Shown here: piece after piece, positions 44,301 through 55,000 of the stretch | Position numbering within the stretch: the stretch's first letter is position 1 | Layout of the letters: each line of letters starts with the position of its first letter | Program-made: the position numbers and the translations under genes | The notes under the pieces: model-generated | Databases searched by the model: none | Seen by the model: the letters and a program-made list of their open reading frames with translations, nothing else | Told to the model about the DNA's origin: nothing | Source of the DNA: Thelonectria olida | Lineage: Eukaryota > Ascomycota > Sordariomycetes > Hypocreales > Nectriaceae | NCBI GenBank assembly: GCA_020736575.1 | Contig: JAGPYM010000016.1 | Location: 806,001 to 870,000 of the forward strand | Direction: 5' to 3' | Length of the DNA stretch: 64,000 bases

Positions 44301-45857
44301 GCATCTTCTACAGAAGATGCCGCTGCTGGCGAGTTTACTGTTGTGAGCACTGCTCTGGTTGTTGGACCGGATGGCCAAGCTACTCCAGTCGTTCAGACTG
44401 TTGTGATTGGTACCCCAACTGATGGCGGTATTCAGAGTGGAGTCCCCCAAGGCACCGTTTCTGGTGTCCCAGCACCACCTCCTAGCGGTCCTGTTCTCTC
44501 AGACGGTGGCCTTGACCCAGTCCCTACTGACATTCCCAATCTCAGCCAGTATGACGATGCATCCGGTCCTGTTGTTGGCGGAAGCACTACTGGAGACGCT
44601 GCCGCTACGGTCATCTCTGGTACTCTTACGGGTACACATACATCGACTATCACCCTAGTCATCAACCCTACAGATGGTTCAGTTATCACTGACGGCTCTG
44701 CTGGAAATCCCAATGGTATTCCTGTTTCCAACGCAGGATATGGCCCTGTTCCCACTGAGCTGACTCTTTGGCCCCTTTCGCCCACCCTCCAAACTCAGAC
44801 CTGGACCAACCTCATCTCGGAACCAACGACGACTTACAGCATCAACTTTCCTCTCACCACAATGGCCACCGTTGCCGTTCCCGCCGGCCCAGAACCTGGG
44901 AAGCGAGTCATTCGACGACAAGAAGGGTTTGTCAACTCGTGCCGTGTATGAATGAAGCTAACCACCCCATAGATTGAACCCATTTTTCGGGGCCTGGGCC
45001 AACTCAAGCTCGTCTTCGTCTCCGGTTGATATGCCCACACTTAGTCTCGACCCTTCTCCTACCCCTGGCTCCGAGACAAGCCACCCAACCGTTTGTCCCA
45101 ATGCAAGCGGAGTCAACCTGGCAGTTGATGTAGGTCTCATCCCCAGTCACATCATTCCTCTTCTAACATCTAGCAGTTTGACTCCGCTAAACCTGGACCT
45201 CTCTTTAACCCAGTAGAGGACATTTGGTTCTCCGAAGGGTTTCACATTTCCCCATCTGGACAACATCCTCAGCCATTCCTTCCATCTTCTGGCAACCAGG
45301 TTGTGGAATTCGTCCCCCCTGCCCTCTCAAACACCGCTTTCTCTGGATCCGGGGACGTCGCCGAGATTGGTGTTGGCCCTCACGCCTCCAGCCCATGCTT
45401 CAGATTCGATTTCTTTGGCGCCAGTTTGGGATGTGAGACCCAGGGAAATGAAGAGTGGTGCGAATTTGAGATTTCCGCTTACCGATACAACGACGACTTG
45501 TCTGGCGAAGAGTCTATCGCCTGGTCAGAGGTCAAGCAGGTGCTTGCCTGTCCAACGTTCTTTGAGGGCGGCTACGAGCTGACTCCCATTGAACTTGAAG
45601 GGTACAATGATCTTTCTTCCGTGCTGATCACTGTGCGTGTTGGCCTTGAGCTGCGAACTTGGTGGGGCGATGACTTCCGTGTCGGGTGGACTGACAACAG
45701 CTGCATCGCTTCGGCTTGTCGCTCTGATGTGCCTTCTACCCGCGTTAAGCGCGAGACTGTCGCATCAGCTCTGCGACGTGGACTGTACAAATGGAGTCGA
45801 GATGGCCTCGAACGTTTCGACGAGGAGGAGGTGTGGAACTCTGTGCTTGATGAGTAA
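41355..45857 (+). CDS. large secreted cell-wall protein: collagen-like region, TGxDGLPT repeats, DUF7371-like C-terminal domain
   Basis: Four exons, 41355-41434, 41486-44926, 44973-45129 and 45177-45857, encode about 1452 residues. All introns are 46-51 nt and join in frame. They have donors GTGAGT, GTTTGT and GTAGGT, and branches CTGAC, CTAAC and CTAAC. A signal peptide ends at about residue 22 (HSYAQ). Residues 110-178 are Gly-x-Pro collagen-like triplets. A four-copy GDGTTP unit lies at 42301-42376. Between about residues 441 and 945 there are ten repeats around T-x-T-G-x-D-G-L-P-T: five of the form VPTSFITVTGADGLPTVV and five longer ones with TTC...STWVVP. A KR/RR dibasic site lies near 1166. 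The C-terminal globular domain (residues 1227-1420) resembles the fungal wall domain DUF7371 (LFNPVEDIWFSEGF, WTDNSCIASAC). No GPI signal is visible. It is probably a wall-bound adhesin-like protein. The weakest splice site is the GTTTGT donor. Confidence 0.85.
42301..42376 (+). repeat. 18-bp coding tandem repeat x4
   Basis: The unit ggcgatggtactactccg repeats four times with few changes inside the wall-protein gene, encoding G-D-G-T-T-P. It is likely to vary in copy number between strains. Confidence 0.9.
42733..44245 (+). repeat. degenerate coding repeats of the TGxDGLPT module
   Basis: Five compact units at about 42733-43110 contain a conserved DNA core like ttcatcaccgtcactggt. Five longer units follow at about 43265-44245. 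The compact units are close at DNA level, suggesting recent slippage or recombination; the longer ones are older. Confidence 0.85.
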
Positions 45858-46511
45858 CGACGCGACGTATAGAATGCGCGACCTTGATGGGATTTGGCGA
45901 AGTGCATTCTAGAAGATTTGCTCTCTATTATTGACGGCATTTAACGAAATTTCTTGGACGGGCGGTGTGATTACTGACTGCTGGGACCTAGGTTTAATTG
46001 AGAGGCAGTTAGATGGACGAGTCATCATGTCAACTATGGTCGGATAGCCCTTATTTCCCAAGCAAGTACGAAGTATACATGGCACGTTTCTCGCCTAAAG
46101 GGGCTACGTTTAATCCTTTTGTGATTTTCAGCTCTTGATATATTCTTTTCTTGTTCTGGACTACGGCGTGACTGTTAACTACCTGGATGATTGATCTCGA
46201 GGACGTGTCTCCTCTGCCTCGTGAAACGGCATGACCCAGAATGGCTGGACGATGGGAGGACTCTTGTGGAAATTACAAGCGATGGGTAGTAGGCATGGCT
46301 GGATTGATGATGCCCGCCGGCTGTGTTGACAACTTATTTAACTAGTCGGCGGGATACCCGAGTCTCGTGGTGGGTTTCCAGACCCGAAATGCGGTTGCTT
46401 GATGGAGATGCCGAAACCCGACAAAAGTGGCGGACATGATAAAGTAAAGATTCCAACAGGCCTCACAACTTGTTTCTTCGTGACCTATCGCCCCTTTTTG
46501 ACAGTTTCACC
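45858..46511. other. intergenic, wall protein to aminotransferase
   Basis: Non-coding; includes the wall protein's 3' end and the aminotransferase promoter, which shows CGGCGGGATACCCG- and CGAAACCCG-type GC blocks but no clear TATA box. Confidence 0.55.
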
Positions 46512-47927
46512 ATGCCTCTTCCAACCGTGCCGCTGGAGCAGCTCGCCCACTCCTCAAACCAAATAGCAAATGACCAAAGTCATGCTGAACCGGCTCTTCT
46601 TCACCGATCCCTGCTGAGTAGACCACTCGAGGTCGTTTCAGCCTCCGGAAGTTATCTAACTCTGTCGTCCGGCCGCCAAATCCTCGACGGATGCGCTGGC
46701 GCTGCTGTTGCCGTCATTGGTCACGGTCACCCCAAAGTTCAGCAGGCTGTTGTTGAGCAGATGGGCGCGGTGTCGTACGTGCATACCATGTCGTACACTA
46801 CTAGCAGTGCCGAGAGGCTTGCGCAATTTATGGTTGCCAAGGGATGGCCGTTTGGGCTGACAAAGGCCTTCTTTGTTGGGTCGGGGAGCGAGGCTATGGA
46901 CGCGGCAATGAAGCTCGCGAGGCAGTATTTTGTTGAGAGGGGGGAGATGAAAAGAACGAGGTTTGTTTCGCGCAGGCAGGCGTATCATGGGAACACGATT
47001 GGCGCCATGAGCGTTAGTAGTAACCTGGCGAGAAAGGTCCCTTATGAAGGCGCCCTTTTGCTGGATCGTGTGAGCTTTGTCAACGCGGCGAATGCCTATC
47101 GAGGAATGAGGGCCGGTGAAGGATTAAAGGAATACGGCGAGAGACTGGTTGAGGAACTTGACGAGGAGTTTCAACGAATTGGTCCCGAGACGGTGATTGC
47201 TTTCATCGCAGAGCCAGTCGTCGGCGCCACGTCTGGGTGTGTGTCCGCCCCCCATGGATACTTCGAGGGCGTCAAAAGAGTGTGCGACAAACATGGCATC
47301 CTTTTGATCCTCGACGAAGTCATGTGCGGCACAGGCCGGACAGGCACCTACTTTGCGTTCGAGCAGGAGGGCAACGCCGCACCGGACATTGTCACTGTCG
47401 GAAAGGGCGTCGGCGGCGGCTATGTGCCCATCGCGGGGATGCTGGTGCACGGCAAGGTGGTTGAGGTGTTGCGCGGAGGCAGCGCGAGTTTTGTTCATGG
47501 GCAAACGTACCAGGCTCACCCGCTGAGCTGTGCGGCGGCGTTGGCGGTGCAGGAGGTGGTGGATGGGGAGGAGCTTGTTCCTCGGTGTGCGAGGCTTGGG
47601 AAGCTGCTGGGAGGGATGCTTAGAGACAGGTTTGAGGGGTGCAAGTTTGTTGGTGATGTTCGAGGACGCGGGTTGTTCTGGGCGCTGGAGTTTGTGAGCG
47701 ATAGGGATAGCAAGTCGCCATTTGAGGCGAGTTTGGACTTTGGAGGGAGGGTTCAACAGAAGGCTCTGGACTTGGGGCTGGCCGTTTATCCGGGGAAGGG
47801 GACGGCTGATGGATGTGTCGGGGATCATGTTCTTCTAGCGCCGCCTCTGAATATCAGGGAGGAGGACTTGACGAAGTTGGTGGACTTGTTGAAAGAGGCG
47901 TATGATGCTGCTGAGTCTAGTCTGTAA
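46512..47927 (+). CDS. class III PLP-dependent aminotransferase
   Basis: A single exon of 471 codons. The fold-type I class III pattern is clear: SSGRQILDGCAGAAVAVIGH near 55-75, the GSGSEAMDAAMKLARQY substrate/PLP loop near 122-138, the SRRQAYHGNTIGAMSVS block, and LILDEVMCGTGRTG with the PLP-pyridine Asp at 268. The GKGVGGGYVPIAGML Schiff-base region follows, with Lys298, then HGQTYQAHPLSCAAALAV. Such enzymes move the amino group of omega-amino acids or similar amines to a keto acid in the cytosol or mitochondria. The substrate is not predictable here. The length is normal. The ATG follows a TTTCACC context; the open frame extends 14 codons upstream without an ATG. Confidence 0.94.
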   Translation: MPLPTVPLEQLAHSSNQIANDQSHAEPALLHRSLLSRPLEVVSASGSYLTLSSGRQILDGCAGAAVAVIGHGHPKVQQAVVEQMGAVSYVHTMSYTTSSAERLAQFMVAKGWPFGLTKAFFVGSGSEAMDAAMKLARQYFVERGEMKRTRFVSRRQAYHGNTIGAMSVSSNLARKVPYEGALLLDRVSFVNAANAYRGMRAGEGLKEYGERLVEELDEEFQRIGPETVIAFIAEPVVGATSGCVSAPHGYFEGVKRVCDKHGILLILDEVMCGTGRTGTYFAFEQEGNAAPDIVTVGKGVGGGYVPIAGMLVHGKVVEVLRGGSASFVHGQTYQAHPLSCAAALAVQEVVDGEELVPRCARLGKLLGGMLRDRFEGCKFVGDVRGRGLFWALEFVSDRDSKSPFEASLDFGGRVQQKALDLGLAVYPGKGTADGCVGDHVLLAPPLNIREEDLTKLVDLLKEAYDAAESSL

Positions 47928-48064
47928 ATAAGTAAGAGAAAAGAAAACGATAAGTGATTCTGAAAGTGAAACGTAAATTGCTCTAGATAGTGATAGTGTG
48001 CGATAGACACAAACTGTGACTTAGAAGACAAACTAACGACGGCGGCAGTCCTCCTCTTGCTAGA

Positions 48065-49894
48065 CTAATGTTGCTCGGAGAGCCCCAGTGGAAAGCTGAG
48101 ACGAACAGTCTCTTCAACAGAGCTAGCGACACTGCGTCTCGTACTGCCACTGCTGTTCCTACATCCGACATCCCAAGGACCGCACTTGGGCTCACAATAT
48201 GCCGTGTCTGCGGGCACAGCCCCAGACTCAAAGTATGTGGCCAGGATGTTGCTGACACACTCGCTCGGGTCCATTCCCACTACAGTGTGGCCTATTGCAT
48301 TCTGGATCACGAATGCAGAGCCCGGGTGTAGAGCTGCCATGGCGCGAGCAGACCGCAGAGGTGAGACGGGATCGAGACGATTGGACATGAAGAGGAGCGG
48401 CGTGGCTGGGACCCTGTCGACGTCGGTTGCGTTGGCAGGTGGTGTGGTGAAGGGACCAGTGAATCGCCAATTCGCTCGGAAGCGCCAGCTTGAGCATCCG
48501 AAACGGATCGTGGACCAGTACGGAGCGAGAATGCGCGATGTCGATACTTGTCCGTCAACGTACAAACGCCACCAGGCCAGATCCTTGGACGTGACATCAT
48601 CGCCATCGCCGCAAAGCACGGCAAGGCTGGCCTCGTCACCTTGAGAAACGGTGTCGATGGCGCAGCCCTCAGAAAGCGAGGGGAAATTGCCTGTCTCCAC
48701 GAAAGCTGCGACGGGGAGGGTTGAGTTACCAGCGATGGCTTGAGCAAGTCCGTATGCGAGTGTTTGGAAGCCTGCAGCTGGGTCGTAAAGAACGGAACCG
48801 ATGATAGTGCGAACATGGTCGCCGGCGAGAACAAATGGAGTGCCTTGGTATTGTAGGGCTAGCGGGGACTTGTCTAGGTGAGCCATAAAAGAGTCGACGC
48901 GGTTCTGGATGTGTCGCGGGCTGGTATCGGTGGTATTTCTCAGAGGCATACGAGGGAGCCTGCGTTGTAGCAGCCCTCGAAGAAGGAGTGGTATATTTTG
49001 TCCGCATCGACAAGACTGGCGACCCAACCCTGAACTCGGTCAGATCAGGGATCGGGTTCAAACTTATGTTAGGGACTTACAGGACCAGTGGCATAGTCGT
49101 TCGCATTGAACACGCCGTCGAGGACCATCCTTCCAACGCGACCGGGAAACATGGAAGCAAAGTAGTTGCCCAGCACGGCCCCATAGGAGAAGCCGATGTA
49201 CTGGAGTCTCGGGACACTCTGTTTGATCTTTTGGCCTTGCTTGTTTGACTGACTGGTCCGCAATTCATCTGTCTTGTCCACTATGGCGACCATGTCTCGT
49301 GCCACAGAGGAAGTTCCTGCGTACCCCATAATCTCTCCGTTCGTCTTATCCGACTCTTAACAGAGATCGGCGTAAGAGGCCCTGATGGCATAATTATACC
49401 GCAGAGACTCGAATCCGTTGGTCAAGCCACCAGTACCCAAGCCTGCAACCTCATGGCGTCTCGGGCAAGCTCATTTTGGAAGCATTGAGACCGCGGGGTA
49501 CTGTGGCCGATATCGCGAGGTCAAACGATACGATCTCGTAGTGCTGGTTCTTGTCAATTATGCTACGCAGTTGATGCGCTCGGTTGAGCATGAACTCAAC
49601 GCCTGGGCTTCCGGGACCACCAGGGTTGGTGAAGACGGAACCCCCGAAAGACGCATCATGGTCGGCGACTGTAGTCGGGAGCTTCATGATGGCGATTGCG
49701 ACTGTGCGTGTGTCGGATCCGTTGAGCCAGTCGAGGGGGAGCTTGAAACGAGCACATTTATATTCATTGTAGCAATCATGATAGCGCAAGTCAGACGTGG
49801 GAGCGATGGAAGACCAGCTGAACGATGAAGAGTTGTACGCAGCGGATACGGTCGATGCTGCGACAAGGACCCCGACAAGAGCAAAGAAAATCAT
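48065..49894 (-). pseudogene. secreted TAP-type (tripeptidyl aminopeptidase-like) serine peptidase pseudogene
   Basis: On minus the order is signal peptide (MIFFALVGVLVAASTVSAA), oxyanion region FTNPGGPGSPGVEF, nucleophile elbow YIGFSYGAVLGN (Ser), catalytic Asp in SNRLDPVSP and His in NAIGHTVVG. The TAP C-terminal domain ends with a Cys-rich tail. This is the fungal secreted alpha/beta-hydrolase TAP family (peptidase S33-like). One intron (49030-49080; GTAAGT, CTAAC, TTCAG) is intact. However, the frame is lost at about 49488-49493, again at about 49434-49441, and near 48944, and there is an in-frame TAA at 49357-49359. Small missing pieces are also seen around the FDPRG-equivalent region. 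At least three frameshifts plus one nonsense codon make a functional product unlikely. Assembly error at all of these points is possible but less likely. Confidence 0.82.
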
Positions 49895-50290
49895 GGCCTG
49901 TCAACTCGACAACGCAGTAATAGCTCCACGATGGTTGTAAGGGCTGGGGAACAAAGCCGGAGTTGAACGGAAAACCAGCATGGTTTATATACACACTGTT
50001 CGAGGTGGACTCTGAACATGGTGGAGGATCTCGGCATTCTCCATGAAGCGACTCGTGTATTTGGCAAAGAACTGGTTTGTCAACCCGGGCGTTCCCACTG
50101 TGAGTGGTATGAATCGCCTTTTCCATAGCTGAATATGAGGTTTGAGCTCGAGAAGAGACATCCATGACGCTGACGGTTGCGGGGCGAACCGATGTGTATA
50201 GCAACGGCGATAGGACGGTTCGTTTATTTCGTCAGTTCATGTTGTCGAGGTTGACTCCACGGCGATGACGATCGGCAAAAGAACCGGTCA
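49895..50290. other. intergenic, peptidase pseudogene to DUF6601-like gene
   Basis: Non-coding; contains the upstream region of the dead peptidase and the 3' end of the membrane-protein gene. No other feature was found. Confidence 0.55.
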
Positions 50291-51463
50291 TCACGCATTT
50301 GGGTCAATCGCCTTCCGTCGTTTTTGCACGTATCTCTTCGTCGAGACCCAGTTGTTGGCAAACATGAAGCAAAACTGGAGAAACATGATTGCGCCAAAGA
50401 TCAAAGGGCCAAGGATGCAAAAAACCGTGAAGCCGTACGAAGCCCTGTCAAACGCGTGGCTATCGCTCAGTGCCTCGGTAGCTAGTCCGACCTGCATGGC
50501 TGTGAGGACAATGACCATGTATGCAATGGAGGATGTCAAAATGGTGAAGTTTTGTCGCCAAAAGTCATCGTAGCGTTGGAAACTGGAGACGTAGCCGGCA
50601 GATATATCAATGCCTAAGCATCGGTATATCTTGTTGAGGCGGCTGAGGCGCAGTTCGCCATACACGAAGCGCGGGTCAATCTGGTGGTAGATGTTGTCCA
50701 TGGAAAGAATGCTACGGGCCATGTTGTTCCACACGGGCCAGCTGATGTCCTTCGGGATGAGTCGCGATTCTTGGGCGATGATGAAGTCGCTCTCATGGCG
50801 GACGAGCGCTACATAGGAAAGGAGGAAGCCCAGAGCGCGTCTGCGGTTCGACTGCCGAGAGCATTCTTGTTTTTGTGATTGTCCTGGTTGGTTGAGCAGT
50901 AGGGTTCCCCGCGTGTTCAGAGTAGTGTTGGGTGATGCTGAGGCAGGGGTTGGCGCGCTGCAGGGACAAGGCGTCGGATGTTGACAAGTGAGATTCTCGG
51001 ACCAGAACTTGTCGCACAAGATGAATCTTGGGATCGGCTTCAGGTAGATGCGGCCCGTTGTCCAGACGAGGTGCATGTCCATCTTTTCGTCAATGACGAC
51101 GTTCCGACCTAGGGCAACCTGCTTGTGCAACGGCCTCGGAGGCTTTGGAAGACCAACGAGCCACCACCAGCGCTGGATCCGGGCCAGTCTCTTGACGTCG
51201 AGCTCTCTGTTGATTTCAGCGTCAATGGATGCCCTGCCAACGTTGTCGAGGCGAGGTGCAGCCAGGTCGTCGGTCTCAGTCGAGTAAGCTGCCGAGAGCA
51301 GGGCATGTTCCGTGTGATGAGGGTCAGCACTGTTGGCCTTGAGGAGGCATTTGGCGAAGGGTAGAGCCTATGTCGACAAATTCATGTTTGATCAGAATAG
51401 TTGCTCGATGAAGAGTGGCTAAGTGGGTGTTCGCACCTTCTGCGGCTTCTGTGGCGCTGCCAT
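50291..51463 (-). CDS. fungal two-TM membrane protein, DUF6601-like
   Basis: Exons (minus) 51463-51437 (nine codons) and 51367-50291 encode 367 residues. The 69-nt phase-0 intron has donor GTGCGA and acceptor CATAG; the donor is weak, so the first exon is the least certain part. Conserved blocks are HTEHALLSAAYSTETDDLAA, PRLDNVGRASIDAEINREL, PLHKQVALGRNVVI, MDMHLVWTTGRIYLKPIP, YGELRLSRLNKIYR, and two C-terminal membrane helices (FTILTSSIAYMVIVLTAMQV; ASYGFTVFCILGPLIFGAIM). The family is fungal, often mislabelled, and I believe it corresponds to DUF6601; its function is unknown. The gene is divergent from the NLR gene, with 633 bp between start codons, so the two could share regulation. Residues at about 127-145 are a low-complexity Pro/Ser insertion. 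Confidence 0.82.
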
Positions 51464-52096
51464 TGTCTCGATCTTGTTGCTGGTGGGTTCTTGTGCGGTT
51501 GTTCGACTTGGCTAGAATCGTTTGCCTGATGGTGGTTAATAAAGGCCAGCACAATTGCGGCTCCCCGTCTCTTCCGCTCGAGAGGCGCAGTTTGCATACA
51601 CCGCGCAATTGCACGAAAAGGTATTCGTAGATCAACTGACGTGTTTGAGGCGAGAACGTGGTTTATTTATTTTTCTGGCCCCCAAAGGACGACGTAGATA
51701 CAAGCCACAGCAGTTGATCATTCAGCTGAACTCTTCAAGTCGTGGCTGTGTTGGTGGAGTTTTCTCACCACAGCATCGCATTGAGGGGGGGAAGAAAAGA
51801 ACGAACGAGGCGGCAACCGCAACCACCAGCGCTTTCCCAATCTCGACCTGGAGGATGGAATATGATCCTTGCATGTGACCCTTGAAAGCTGAAGGAAGGA
51901 GGAGAACTTGTCTGTCTTCCTCTTTCTTCTTCATCCTCATCGCCACCGACTCCTTCATCATTTCTCCCTCCATCTTGATTGTCATGAGTCTCATTTGCGA
52001 CATCACTTCTTGAGTATTCTTAGCTTGGCCGTCATCTCCGTTGCTCTCATGCCTCGCACCAATTGACCCGCAATCCCGCCTGCATATCTATGCATC
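51464..52096. promoter_or_regulatory. shared divergent promoter, DUF6601-like/NLR
   Basis: These 633 bp separate two start codons in opposite directions. No ORF with domain content is present. The NLR side is CT-rich (cttcctctttcttcttcatcctcatcg). No TATA box stands out. Confidence 0.5.
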
Positions 52097-55000
52097 ATGA
52101 GCCTCGCCAAATTCGGCCGATTTTCGCTCATTGTCGGCCTTCCAATCATCGGATCCCTCGTCGTTATCTCCATTCTTGCCCCAACTCGCTCTCCGTCTCG
52201 TCGAAAAGCTGAATACGGTCTCCGCGCACTTCCTCAGCATCCTCAGCCACCGTTGGAGCCTGGGCCTGGACAATCGCTCCCAATTCCGGCTTCTTCAGAT
52301 AACGTCAAGACCGCGTATGTCGCCAGCGCCTTCACCAAGATTCCCCGTTTCATTTACTCAATCTCAAATCCAGGGTTATCTTTGTTCACGGGCTGGGCGC
52401 AGATCCCACCAGAACCTGGTGCGAGGGGCAGACATGCTGGATCACCGACCTTCTCCCAGATGACATCAAGGAAGAGGGCCTGGGACCGTTCGTTCATCTG
52501 TTTGCATTCGACTACGATTCGTTCTGGGTTCGCGAAGCCAACTCAACAAACCTAGTACAGACGGCCCGGGACCTTGCTTATGAGCTGAAACAACGCGAGG
52601 TATAGCCTCCATGATTAGTCGTTCTCTGGATTGTACTAAACGAAGTCTTACTCATAGCTATCCCACTACAACTTGGTCTTTGTTGCTCACAGCTATGGTG
52701 GACTAGTGGTTAAAAAGGTGCGCATATCAATTTCCCGGGCATTTACATTCACTCACGTATCCAATAGGCACTCGTCCTTAACCCAGACCTGAAACATCGC
52801 GTCAAGGGCATCCTCTTTCTCGGCACACCCCATCGTGGAACCCGGTTCGCCAGGTTCGGCGCAGCATTGACATGGCTTCTGAGTCCCTTCGACGCAGATG
52901 CCGATATCATGCGCCCGCTTTCATACGACAACCTCGATCTTGACGATCTCGAAAAGGAATTCCACGCTTCTTTTGGCCTGACTGAGCGAAGGTACTTCTT
53001 CGAAACTCACAAAATGCGGTACTATCTGTTCGGTTTCATCCCGTATCTTAGAGAGTTTGTGAGTAGCCCTGTAGCCAATTCTCAACTCCATCCCAGACGC
53101 CTAATTATCTTAGATGGTTGAACGACAGTCAGCGACTTCTGGCGCAAGCGCCAACCAGGTCATATCTCTCAATGCAGACCATCGAGGTCTCAACAGGTTT
53201 TCCTTTCGAAACAGCAACTACTCCAAGTTAGTTCGTGAGCTGCTCCAGGTACTCAACCAAGCAGTCCACGGCGTCGATGGTGAGAGCACAGAGACGCGCC
53301 CTCATTGACCTATTACATGCTGATAATCTTGTCTCAGACGGCCGTTCCGCCAGTAACTGGGACATGATTCACAATAGTCGCGGCCACTGGCTGGTACCGT
53401 TCTCCCGGAATGTGAACTTTGTCGGTCGTACGGGAGTCCTTGAGGAGCTGAAGGACCGGTTCCGCTTCGACCATAAATCCGTTCCCGTCCACTCACGTGT
53501 AGCTCTGCACGGCTTGGGTGGTATAGGGTAAGTTTTCCCTCCTATTCCTTAGACCCTCGTTCAATAGCTCATTGTTTGATGTAGAAAAACTCAGATCGCC
53601 ATCGCCTACATACATTGGCTTCAAATGGCACATCCAGATGTGTCAGTCTTCTGGGTTCATGCCAGTACCGCTGAACGGATGCGTCAGGCTTTCGCTGCCA
53701 TTGCGCAGCTTTGTGACATTCCAGGCAGTGATGATTCAGCAGCAGATGTGCTGCTTCTCGTCAAGGAGTGGCTCGAAAACGAAAGTGTTGGTCGTTGGCT
53801 TTTGGCCATCGACAATGCTGACGACGCCGATTTCTTCTTCCCACCTCGGCAAGGTTCTGATTTACCTCCTGAAGATACAAACTTGGCGCGATACTTACCC
53901 GATGTTGCCCATGGTTCAATCCTAATCACTACTCGTAACAAGAAGGCTGGGATCCGTCTGACCAAAGGGCAACAGCCTATTGAAATCAGCAAAATGGAGG
54001 ATGACGAATCGCGACAGCTTATCCGAACGAGTCTGAACGATCCAAATATTTCCGAGGATACAATCATGGCTTTGTCGTCCCGTCTCGAGCACCTACCTCT
54101 TGCTTTGGTACAAGCAGCCTCTTTCATTCGAGAAAACACCATATCAGTTGAAAGATATTTTGATCTCCTTCAAAAAAGCGACCAGAACTTAGCCAAGCTC
54201 CTTAGTCAACCGTTCGAGACGATTGGGAGAGACTCCGACACACCCGATGCCGTGGCAACGACGTGGATCGTCTCATTTGAACAGATTCGAAAACAAGACT
54301 TGCTCGCAAGCGACTTGTTATCCATCATGGCTCTTTTCGATCGCTCAGCTATTCCGAGAAGTTTTGTATATGAATATTATCGTGAAAGGAACAACGCTCA
54401 TTACTGGGATGACTCGGATGGCGATGACGGTGACAGCAATGGCTCGGATCACCCCACCGGTTCGGACGCAAGCAACGACGATTCGGAAGACATCGAGTTC
54501 ATCAATTCCATGGGAACCTTGAAGGCGTTTTCCTTCATTTCGGAGCAAGAAGACGATAGCTACAGCATGCACCGCCTGGTTCAGTTGGTAACGCAAAAGT
54601 GGCTCACTTCTCAAAAAACCAAAGCCAGATTCGCTTCACGAGCTCTTGAGGTGGTTTCAGACTCATTTCCGTACGGCAAACATGAGAACCGTGAAATATG
54701 TGGGCGATATCTCCCGCATGCCTATGCTGTTCTCGCAAACTGCCCGCCCGGGAGGGCTGAAGGAGCTACGGCAACACTTCTTCATTGCATGGCCGCATTC
54801 TGCGAATACCGAGGCCAATGGTCAGAGACCAGGAAGCTTCTTGAGCGAGGCCTCGAGATCCGCAGACGAACTCTAGGGGAGGAGCATCATTATACGCTGG
54901 CCAGCATGCACAACCTTGCTCAAAATTACCAAGACACGGGTCGTTGGGCTGAAGCTGAGTCAATGTTGCGCCAGGTCATGGAAACTGAAGAACGGACTCT

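Noticed and set aside
44949..45302. Treating the TGA at 44949-44951 as the real end of the wall protein
   Set aside because: A 46-nt intron with CTAAC branch and ATAG acceptor removes the stop and continues in frame into a known C-terminal domain type. The GTTTGT donor is weak, so this remains to be confirmed by cDNA.
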